Shown piece by piece: positions 1 to 6,295 of a stretch of DNA of 6,295 bases. The notes under the pieces were generated by a model. The model ran no database searches, was not told where the DNA came from, and worked only from the letters and a program-made list of their open reading frames with translations. The stretch is from an uncultured Eggerthellaceae bacterium. GTDB lineage: Bacteria > Actinomycetota > Coriobacteriia > Coriobacteriales > Eggerthellaceae. The position numbers and the translations under genes were made by a program. The first letter of the stretch is position 1, and every line of letters begins with the position of its first letter. The stretch is from NCBI GenBank assembly GCA_902497215.1, contig CABVEH010000074.1:1-6295 (forward strand). The letters run 5' to 3'.

Positions 1-1406
<1,406 letters not shown>

Positions 1407-1438
1407 GAAGCTGTTCCTCCTTTTAGGTAGCCAATCCC

Positions 1439-1460
1439 GCGCTTTCGGTGTAAAAAGCGC
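1439..1460 (-). promoter_or_regulatory. Hairpin in the rpoB 5' leader
   Basis: There is a perfect 7-bp inverted repeat, GCGCTTT (1460-1454) with AAAGCGC (1445-1439), and an 8-nt loop. It would begin only a few bases after the predicted transcription start and lies about 32 nt before the rpoB GTG. No T-run follows, so it is not an intrinsic terminator. A 5' stem of this kind could stabilise the transcript or bind a regulator, but that role is inference. Confidence 0.4.
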
Positions 1461-1468
1461 AAGGTTCT

Positions 1469-1497
1469 AACCTAGATAAAGAGGATTTCCCTGTCAA
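1469..1497 (-). promoter_or_regulatory. Predicted sigma-70-type promoter of rpoB
   Basis: The minus strand has a perfect -35 box TTGACA (1497-1492), a 17-bp spacer, and a -10 box TAGGTT (1474-1469) that keeps the important first, second and last positions of TATAAT. The 40 bases upstream of the -35 are strongly A/T-rich in an otherwise GC-rich window, as in an UP element. Transcription would start near 1462 and give a leader of about 56 nt. This suggests rpoB is transcribed from its own strong promoter rather than only by read-through from the gene upstream. Confidence 0.7.
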
Positions 1498-1536
1498 GGA
1501 AAATTTCTAAGAAATGTGGAGTTTTTATGTTTTCGT

Positions 1537-1636
1537 GCGTGACAGTGCTCGGGTCATCTGTCACGTCATACGCAAGGCGCTTCCTGCCGTCTTGGCTTTT
1601 GGCATGACGTGACAGATGGCCCGAGCACTGTCATGC
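1537..1636. repeat. 100-bp nested palindrome (REP/BIME-like or MITE-like intergenic element)
   Basis: Two 33-nt arms, 1537-1569 and 1604-1636, are inverted copies around a 34-nt centre. They differ at only two positions (1539/1634 and 1554/1619). Both differences are G-T wobbles in plus-strand RNA, so all 33 pairs could form there. Each arm is also a hairpin: CGTGACA (1538-1544) pairs with TGTCACG (1559-1565), and CGTGACA (1608-1614) pairs with TGTCATG (1629-1635, one wobble). Two small palindromes in opposite orientation is how BIMEs (paired REP sequences) are built. It has no open reading frame and no T-run, so it is not a standard terminator. It lies between the LytTR gene and the rpoB promoter. 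Whether it recurs in the genome cannot be seen here. Confidence 0.75.
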
Positions 1637-1647
1637 CCTGCCACGCG

Positions 1648-2361
1648 CTAAAGCCCGAGGGCCTTCTTCAGCGAGGAAACGCGGCGGCGGCTGACGGGGA
1701 TCTTCTCGTCCACGCCGTTGAGCGTGAGTGAAAGCGTGCCGCCCTTGATCGATTCCACTTCCTCGATCATGGACAGGTTGACCAGGTAGGCGCGATGCAC
1801 GCGGAAGAACCCGTGACCGTCGAGGCGCTTCTCGAGCTGGGCCAGGCTGACCGTGGAGAAGTAGCGGTCGGCATCGGTTTGAAGGTAGGCGTAGTCGTCG
1901 CGGGCCTTCACGAAGCGTATGGTGTCGATGCCGATGAGGATCTTCTTGCCGCCCTTCTCGACGGGGATGCGCTCGTTCTTCTGCGCCTGGGCCTGCAGCG
2001 AGACCTGCTCGCGCACGCGGTTGATGGCCTGCGCGAGGCGCTCGGTTTCGACGGGCTTCATCAGGAAGTCGATGGCGTTCACCTGGAAGGCGTCGACCGC
2101 ATGCTCGCTGTAGGCCGTGACGAACACCACGGCGGGCGGGAACTTGAGGTGCTTCAACGCCTCGGCGAACTGCAGTCCGGTGGCGTCGGGCATGTTGATG
2201 TCTAGGAAGATGACGTCGACGGGGTATTCCTTGAGCTTCTCGATGGCTTCGCGAACGCCGGCGGCCTCGACCACGACCTCGACCCCGCCGACCTCGCCTA
2301 GCAGGTAGGTGAGTTCGGAACGCGCAGGCGCTTCGTCATCGACGATCATTGCTTTAAGCAT
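1648..2361 (-). CDS. LytTR-family (LytR/AgrA-type) response regulator
   Basis: This is a cytoplasmic DNA-binding response regulator of 237 residues, a full length for the family. The receiver domain (about 1-120) has the acidic pocket D8-D9, the phospho-acceptor D54 in FLDINMP, switch residue T82 in FVTAYSE, and K102 in LMKP. The C-terminal LytTR domain (about 133-235) shows the typical FVKARDDYAYL and FFRVHRAYLVN blocks. LytTR proteins bind direct repeats with a beta-fold domain and often control cell-surface, autolysis or virulence genes; the targets here are unknown. The ATG at 2361 has AAAGGGG five bases upstream. No LytS-type or other sensor gene is next to it: the flanking genes are rpoB (downstream) and tRNA-Leu (upstream), so its kinase must be encoded elsewhere. 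It appears to be a single-gene transcript. The family assignment is firm and the specific role unknown. Confidence 0.95.
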   Translation of the reverse strand: MLKAMIVDDEAPARSELTYLLGEVGGVEVVVEAAGVREAIEKLKEYPVDVIFLDINMPDATGLQFAEALKHLKFPPAVVFVTAYSEHAVDAFQVNAIDFLMKPVETERLAQAINRVREQVSLQAQAQKNERIPVEKGGKKILIGIDTIRFVKARDDYAYLQTDADRYFSTVSLAQLEKRLDGHGFFRVHRAYLVNLSMIEEVESIKGGTLSLTLNGVDEKIPVSRRRVSSLKKALGL

Positions 2362-2393
2362 CTATACCCCTTTAACAATTAACTGGTCGTCCA

Positions 2394-2399
2394 ATTATA
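2394..2399 (-). promoter_or_regulatory. Predicted -10 box of the LytTR regulator gene
   Basis: A perfect TATAAT lies on the minus strand 32 bases upstream of the LytTR regulator ATG, in an A/T-rich stretch. No good -35 is found at 16-18 bp; the closest sequences there (around 2417-2424) match TTGACA poorly. The promoter may therefore need an activator, possibly the LytTR protein itself, but that is inference. The A/T-rich block 2371-2410 otherwise shows no gene. Confidence 0.5.
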
Positions 2400-2486
2400 A
2401 TACTTTTCGACGCCGTTCACCGAATAAATGGCAGCTTCCCAAGATTCCACTTGAACTGGAAGGTTTTTCGGTGATGAGTTTTTGGG

Positions 2487-2570
2487 TGGTGCCCGGGGTG
2501 GGATTCGAACCCACATGCCTTTCGGCATCGGTTTTTGAGACCGACATGTCTGCCATTCCATCACCCGGGC
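2487..2570 (-). tRNA. tRNA-Leu (anticodon CAA, reads UUG)
   Basis: The minus strand folds into a complete 84-nt class II tRNA. The acceptor stem is GCCCGGG with CCCGGGC. The short D-stem is ATG with CAT. The anticodon stem TCGGT/ACCGA has loop CTCAAAA with anticodon CAA at 2537-2535. The long variable arm TGCC-GAAA-GGCA identifies a leucine or serine type, and the T-arm is GTGGG-TTCGAAT-CCCAC. The discriminator A and the CCA end are encoded (2490-2487). It begins 22 nt after the stop codon of the histidine kinase gene and precedes the LytTR regulator gene on the same strand. No clear intrinsic terminator follows it. Confidence 0.97.
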
Positions 2571-2586
2571 AAGCGCAGGTTATGAA

Positions 2587-2615
2587 AGTATACTACTTCT
2601 TCTGACGCATCTCGA
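2587..2615 (-). promoter_or_regulatory. Predicted tRNA-Leu promoter overlapping the kinase gene end
   Basis: On the minus strand, TCGAGA (2615-2610, four of six matches to TTGACA) is followed after 17 bp by TATACT (2592-2587, five of six matches to TATAAT). The predicted start is near 2580, about 10 nt before the mature tRNA end. The -35 lies inside the last codons of the histidine kinase gene, and the -10 begins immediately after its TAG stop. Confidence 0.5.
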
Positions 2616-4047
2616 AGGCGCGGATGGCCGCCCTTGCCTGCTTGCGCGAGGCCTCCTCGTCGTAGGCTGGAAGCATTATCGTGAACGTCGAACCGACGCC
2701 CTTCTCGCCCTTCACCTTTATCTGGCCCTTGTGCTGGCTGACTATCTCCTTGACCACCGAAAGGCCTATGCCAAGGCCGCCGCTCTTGCGGCCACGGTCG
2801 GAATCGGCGCGCCAGAACCGGGAGAACACCATCTTCTCCTCCTCGGGGGAAAGGCCGATGCCCGTGTCGCTGACATCGATGACGGCCCAGCCGTTCTCCC
2901 TGCGCACCGTGACGTCGATGCGACCGCCTTCGGGCGTGTAGCGCACGGCGTTCGACACCAGGTTGGCCACGGCCTGCTTGATCATGTCCTTGTCGCAGAC
3001 GGCCTTCACGGTGCCTTCGACGTGGGCCTCGATCTTGAGGCCGGAGTCCTGCACCAGCATCTCGTGCGAGACGACGACGGCCTCGGCCAGCTCGCCGACG
3101 TCGCAGACCTCCTCGTTCATGGGCTGCGACCTGCGCTCGAGCCTCGACAGCTTCAGCAGGGCGTCGACCAAACGCGAAAGTCGGCGCACCTCGCTTTCGA
3201 TGAGCGAAAGGTGCTCGGGGTCGGTGTCATACACGCCGTCGAGCATGGCTTCCACCGTGGCCTGGATGGCCATTAGCGGCGTGCGCAGCTCGTGCGCGAC
3301 GTCGGAGGTCAGCTGCATCTCCATCTGGCGGTCCTTCTCGATGGACTCGGCCATGGCGTCGAACTGCTCGCCCAGGCGGGACAGCTCGTTTCCTCCCCGC
3401 ATGCCGGTGCGCGCCGACAGGTTTCCTTCGGATATCTCCTGCGCGGCTGCGGAGATCTTCCTGACGGGGCGGATCAGCGACCTGGAGAACCACAGGCCCA
3501 CCAAAGTGGCCACGATGACCGACGCGGCGCCGGCCATGAGCAGGGCATGGTAGGTGTTGTCGCGGAACGCGATGTCGAGGCGGTTCATGAGCACGTCGGA
3601 GCCGTATATCCATATGCGGACCGAGCCGACTTCCTGCCCTCCGTACGTGACGGGGGCGATGGCCACCTGCGACGCCGCGCTGGGGCCTTCGCCCTTGGCG
3701 CCCGAACGCCCGTCGCCCACCGACGAGTCGTAAAGGGTGGCGCCCTCGGAGTCGAGCACCATGAGTCCGGCGTCGTCGCTCAGCTGCAGGTTCTCCATCA
3801 CGAGCCCGTAGTTGACCGATGCCATGGACCGCACGTAGCTGTACTCCTCGGATATGCGCTCGGCGGCGAAGTTCGCGACCGACTTCATGTTGTCGGACGT
3901 GTACGAGGCGAAGTATGCGCCGAACACCAGCGCGACGACCGTGATGGTCAACGCGGCGGTAATGGCCGCGACCATCGCGAACGCGACCATCATCGACGCC
4001 CGGTAGGAATTCCGAAAGCGCCTATGCTTCCCCTCGTTTTGCGGCAT
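2593..4047 (-). CDS. Membrane sensor histidine kinase (HAMP-HisKA-HATPase)
   Basis: This is the sensor of a two-component system, predicted at 484 residues. In order it has a basic N-terminus, a membrane segment (about 19-47), an extracytoplasmic sensor region (about 48-167), a second membrane segment (about 168-190), a HAMP linker (about 190-238), a HisKA domain with the H-box VAHELRTP and phospho-accepting H252, and an HATPase domain. The ATPase motifs are intact: N-box N362 and N366, G1 DTGIG at 394-398, F-box FSRFWR, G2 GGLGIG at 423-428, and G3 GVGSTF. It follows its response regulator gene with a 55-bp gap. An upstream in-frame TTG at 4083 would add 12 residues, but a GGGG sits directly against it with no spacing. 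The ATG at 4047 was preferred, although its own ribosome site is weak. The kinase resembles BaeS/PhoR-type proteins; the signal is unknown. Confidence 0.95.
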   Translation of the reverse strand: MPQNEGKHRRFRNSYRASMMVAFAMVAAITAALTITVVALVFGAYFASYTSDNMKSVANFAAERISEEYSYVRSMASVNYGLVMENLQLSDDAGLMVLDSEGATLYDSSVGDGRSGAKGEGPSAASQVAIAPVTYGGQEVGSVRIWIYGSDVLMNRLDIAFRDNTYHALLMAGAASVIVATLVGLWFSRSLIRPVRKISAAAQEISEGNLSARTGMRGGNELSRLGEQFDAMAESIEKDRQMEMQLTSDVAHELRTPLMAIQATVEAMLDGVYDTDPEHLSLIESEVRRLSRLVDALLKLSRLERRSQPMNEEVCDVGELAEAVVVSHEMLVQDSGLKIEAHVEGTVKAVCDKDMIKQAVANLVSNAVRYTPEGGRIDVTVRRENGWAVIDVSDTGIGLSPEEEKMVFSRFWRADSDRGRKSGGLGIGLSVVKEIVSQHKGQIKVKGEKGVGSTFTIMLPAYDEEASRKQARAAIRAFEMRQKK

Positions 4048-4102
4048 GTCTCTTGCTTCTGCTGGAAATGGACGAACTTGCAACCCCTGCGTCTAAGGGA
4101 GG

Positions 4103-4816
4103 CTATTTGCCTTCGCCCTTCGACGGGTCCTCAAAACGATAGCCCACCCCGTGGACGGTGTGCAGCCATTTCGGATTCCTCGGATTATCTCCAAGCTTGG
4201 CACGCAAGTTCTTCACATGCGAGTCGATGGTGCGCTCGTATCCTTCGAAGTCGTAGCCGAGCACCTTCTCGACCAGCTCCATTCGCGAATACACGCGCCC
4301 CGGGTAGCGGGAAAGCGTGGCCAGCAGCTTGAACTCGCTGGCCGTCAGGTCGACCTCTTCGCCGTTCACCAGCACCTTGTGGCCCGTCATGTCGATGGTC
4401 AGCTCGCCGTACTCCATGGCCTCGCGCAGCGGCTCGCGGTCGGAATTGGCGCGGCGCAGAAGGGCACGCACGCGGGCCACCAGCTCGCGCGGGCTGAAGG
4501 GCTTGACCAGGTAGTCGTCGGCGCCGAGCTCGAGCCCGATGATGCGGTCCTCGATCTCGCCCTTGGCCGTCAGCATGATTATCGGAACGTCGGAGGTGTC
4601 GCGGATGACCTTGCAGACCTTCTCGCCCGAAACCTTCGGAAGCATGAGGTCGAGGATTATGGTGTCGAATTCGTGCTTGCCGAACTCGTCGATGGCCTCC
4701 TTGCCGTCCTCGACGGCGGTGACCCAGTAGCCTTCCTTCTCGAGGTAGGCTGCGACGGCCTCGCGGATGCTCTTCTCGTCCTCAACCAGGAGGATGCGCT
4801 TGGTCGCTGAACTCAT
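4103..4816 (-). CDS. OmpR/PhoB-family response regulator
   Basis: This is a 237-residue transcription regulator and the partner of the histidine kinase encoded just downstream. The receiver domain (about 6-120) has the acidic pocket E12-D13-E14, phospho-acceptor D56 in LDLMLP, T83 in MLTAKG, and K105 in LVKPFSPRE. The winged-helix DNA-binding domain (about 135-230) carries the family hallmarks LTASEFKLL, RTIDSHVKNLRAKLGD and HTVHGVGYRFE. The ATG at 4816 has GAAGG five bases upstream. The gene order, regulator then kinase on one strand, indicates an operon. Proteins of this family bind direct repeats as dimers after phosphorylation and commonly autoregulate. The family and pairing are clear, but the target genes are not; the divergent exported-protein gene is the obvious candidate. 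Confidence 0.96.
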   Translation of the reverse strand: MSSATKRILLVEDEKSIREAVAAYLEKEGYWVTAVEDGKEAIDEFGKHEFDTIILDLMLPKVSGEKVCKVIRDTSDVPIIMLTAKGEIEDRIIGLELGADDYLVKPFSPRELVARVRALLRRANSDREPLREAMEYGELTIDMTGHKVLVNGEEVDLTASEFKLLATLSRYPGRVYSRMELVEKVLGYDFEGYERTIDSHVKNLRAKLGDNPRNPKWLHTVHGVGYRFEDPSKGEGK

Positions 4817-4879
4817 CTGAACCTTCTTCCAACTGCTAAACCCTGGAAAAGCAGCCCTTGTGACGGGCAGTTTGCGTTT

Positions 4880-4910
4880 ATTGTATCCATTATCCGCGGC
4901 ACGACGACAA
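4880..4910 (-). promoter_or_regulatory. Possible promoter of the response regulator/kinase operon
   Basis: On the minus strand TTGTCG (4910-4905, four of six) and TACAAT (4885-4880, five of six) are separated by 19 bp, slightly long for sigma-70. The leader would be about 57 nt. Its -35 overlaps a candidate -35 for the divergent gene on the other strand. Confidence 0.35.
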
Positions 4911-4932
4911 TGCGTTGATGGAATGACATAAT
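4904..4932 (+). promoter_or_regulatory. Possible promoter of the Tat-exported protein gene
   Basis: ACGACA (4904-4909, four of six) and CATAAT (4927-4932, five of six) are separated by an optimal 17 bp. The start would be near 4939, at or beside the first in-frame ATG, so translation from 4939 would be nearly leaderless; this favours the ATG at 4993. A short inverted repeat, ATGAC (4923-4927) with GTCAT (4936-4940), brackets the -10 and could be an operator. Confidence 0.4.
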
Positions 4933-4992
4933 AGCGTCATGCATAACGTGCCATACACGCGCCAAGGCGCGATCGAGAACGAACCAGGCCAC

Positions 4993-6246
4993 ATGTCTGC
5001 AAGCAATCCGGCGATGACGAGAAGGGGCTTCCTGCAAGGCGTAGCAGGGGTCGCCCTAGCCGCAGGTGCCGGCGCCCTGGCAGCGGCCGCGTCTCCGCTC
5101 TGCGGCCCCGAAGAAGCCCGGCAAGCCTGGGCGGCCGACGAGCCCGACACGCTCTCCGTGTCGCAGGACCAGGTGTTCACCACCGACGACTGCGAGTACG
5201 TGGACGACCTCGGATCCAAGCTGACCATGGTGTCGCAGGCCTCGCTCCCCTACGGGACGCTGGTGTGGGCCGACGACGACAACGTGGCGTGCTGCCTTCT
5301 GCCGTGCGAGACATCCGACCCGCTGGTGCAGGTGGGAATGCTGTCGCTTGCGAGAGGCGAGCTGTCAACCGTTATCGACAAGGCCGCCGGGGCAAGCGAA
5401 GGCTTCCAGATCTTCGACGCACGCCTGAACTCGACGGGCGCGGCGTGGGTGGAGGCCGATATCCTCAACGGCAAGTGGCGCGTATACACCGCCCGCATCA
5501 GCGGAGGCTCCGTCCTTTCGCCGCAGGTGGCCACCGAAGGCACCTCGGAATGGGAGACGCCTTCCATAGCCGTTTCTGGAGGGTTCGCGTTCTGGCAGCT
5601 CATGCCGGTGAAGGACGGCCCTGCCTCCGAAGAGAACAGCCTGCTCATGAGGGTTCCCTTCGGCGCCGGATCGTCCGAGGCCAAGACGGTGCTGGAATCC
5701 GAGGGGCGGTTCGCCTGCCCTCTGGCTTCGACCGCAAGCGGAGTGGCCGCGGCACCCCGCGCGAACGCCAAGGGCGTCTACTACGAGCTCACGCACGTCG
5801 ATGCCGACAGCGGGCAACTCACCGACACGCTGATCCTTCCCGCCTCCATGAAGCCGACCTACGTGTCGTACGGCGACACCGGGTTCAGCTTCGCCTTCGA
5901 AGACATCTACGCATACGGCGACGGCATTTCCAACCTTGGAACCTACACCCCTGCAGACGGAGACGTCGGCGGAAGCTGGCTGCGCTTCGCCAGGACGCCG
6001 TTCGCCCCGGCGGCCTGGAGCGACGGGCTCACGTTCGTGAAGTCGACGGGAGTGGTAGCCGCAATCGACGCCGCAGGCAGGCGCTACTACACCATCCAGC
6101 CCGAAAACGCCAACCAGGGCTACGGCGAGTTCCTGGCATCAAGCGGAAGCCGCCAACGCATCGTCACTTACAGCAACGTCGACTACACGCCCCTCAACAA
6201 GGCCCGCATCGTCGAATGCAACGTCCGCATCTGGGACGTTAGGTAG
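4993..6246 (+). CDS. Tat-exported protein of unknown function, probable beta-propeller
   Basis: The 417-residue protein starts with a twin-arginine signal: TRRGFL at 9-14, then an alanine/glycine-rich hydrophobic stretch to about residue 34, and a possible cleavage site after AWA (45-47). It would therefore be folded in the cytoplasm before export. The mature part contains about seven loosely repeated units of 35-50 residues with short hydrophobic strands and recurrent small-residue plus aromatic patterns (for example GTLVWADD near 88, GAAWVEAD near 149, GFAFWQL near 197, GVYYEL near 261, GLTFVK near 345). This suggests a seven-bladed propeller, an inference from pattern. There are six cysteines after the predicted cleavage site (67, 100, 101, 105, 242, 409). 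I recognise no catalytic motif. ATG 4993 was chosen over the in-frame ATG at 4939, which lacks a ribosome site and falls at the predicted transcription start. It is transcribed divergently from the two-component operon. Confidence 0.85.
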   Translation: MSASNPAMTRRGFLQGVAGVALAAGAGALAAAASPLCGPEEARQAWAADEPDTLSVSQDQVFTTDDCEYVDDLGSKLTMVSQASLPYGTLVWADDDNVACCLLPCETSDPLVQVGMLSLARGELSTVIDKAAGASEGFQIFDARLNSTGAAWVEADILNGKWRVYTARISGGSVLSPQVATEGTSEWETPSIAVSGGFAFWQLMPVKDGPASEENSLLMRVPFGAGSSEAKTVLESEGRFACPLASTASGVAAAPRANAKGVYYELTHVDADSGQLTDTLILPASMKPTYVSYGDTGFSFAFEDIYAYGDGISNLGTYTPADGDVGGSWLRFARTPFAPAAWSDGLTFVKSTGVVAAIDAAGRRYYTIQPENANQGYGEFLASSGSRQRIVTYSNVDYTPLNKARIVECNVRIWDVR

Positions 6247-6250
6247 CTTC

Positions 6251-6271
6251 CGGAAGGGCGCAAGACTTCCG
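6251..6271. repeat. Short inverted repeat after the Tat-protein gene
   Basis: CGGAAG (6251-6256) and CTTCCG (6266-6271) form a perfect 6-bp stem with a 9-nt loop, starting 4 bases after the stop codon. It could be part of a terminator, but no T-run follows before the window ends. The remaining bases to 6295 show no other feature. Confidence 0.3.
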
Positions 6272-6295
6272 CGCTCTCCGCAGGGCTCGGCTCCC

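Noticed and set aside
1537..1636. The palindrome as an intrinsic terminator of the LytTR gene
   Set aside because: No U-run follows the stem on the minus strand; an A-rich stretch does. The stem length and 34-nt centre are unlike a standard terminator.
2412..2420. GCCGTTCAC as a LytTR/AlgR-type binding site upstream of the LytTR gene
   Set aside because: It keeps the CCGTTC core but fails the consensus at both ends, and no second copy at the expected direct-repeat spacing was seen.
2445..2461. Small inverted repeat (TTCCA/TGGAA) downstream of the tRNA as a terminator
   Set aside because: The stem is only 5 bp and no T-run follows on the minus strand.
4048..4083. TTG at 4083 as the start of the histidine kinase
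   Set aside because: The GGGG upstream directly abuts the TTG and leaves no spacing. The extra 12 residues add nothing recognisable. It remains possible, since the ATG at 4047 also has a weak ribosome site.
3292..4332. Plus-strand open frame (346 codons) opposite the kinase and regulator genes
   Set aside because: It is antisense to two clearly conserved genes and has a biased His/Arg/Asp-rich composition without any family motif.
4939..4992. Upstream ATG at 4939 as the start of the Tat-exported protein
   Set aside because: It has no ribosome-binding site, lies at the predicted transcription start, and would place 18 extra residues before the twin-arginine signal. The ATG at 4993 gives a normal Tat N-region.
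5265..6242. Second plus-strand open frame (325 codons) within the Tat-exported protein gene
   Set aside because: It is arginine-rich in the manner of a +1 shadow frame in GC-rich DNA. The other frame has a proper Tat signal and a sensible protein composition.

Overview
This 6.3 kb window looks chromosomal and comes from a GC-rich bacterium, most likely an actinomycete of class Coriobacteriia (for example the Eggerthellaceae). I infer this from three things: the RpoB segment reads like actinobacterial beta subunits (for example [11 protein letters not shown]), an exported protein has a long alanine-rich Tat signal, and two signalling systems are tuned to the same high-GC codon use. No phage, insertion sequence, CRISPR array or complete mobile element is visible.

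Layout, left to right. Positions 1-1406 (minus) hold the first 468 codons of rpoB, which runs off the left edge. Positions 1407-1647 hold the rpoB leader and a consensus-like promoter, followed upstream by a 100-bp nested palindrome. Positions 1648-2361 (minus) encode a LytTR-family response regulator with no adjacent sensor kinase. Positions 2362-2592 hold the regulator's probable promoter and a complete tRNA-Leu(CAA) gene (2487-2570, minus). Positions 2593-4047 (minus) encode a membrane histidine kinase, and 4103-4816 (minus) encode its OmpR/PhoB-type response regulator; these two form an operon read regulator first. Positions 4817-4992 are a divergent promoter region. Positions 4993-6246 (plus) encode a Tat-exported protein of unknown function that I infer to be a seven-bladed beta-propeller. 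The last 49 bases hold only a short inverted repeat.

Functionally, the window joins a core transcription gene to two separate signal-transduction modules. The kinase/regulator pair is a canonical two-component system, with every catalytic motif visible. The exported propeller is transcribed divergently from it, with -35 boxes that overlap on opposite strands, so the three genes may form a sensing unit; this is inference from position only. The tRNA gene appears to use its own promoter, whose -35 lies inside the end of the kinase gene. I found no clear novel defence or mobile system. The most unusual items are the nested palindrome at 1537-1636 and the uncharacterised exported propeller beside the two-component operon.
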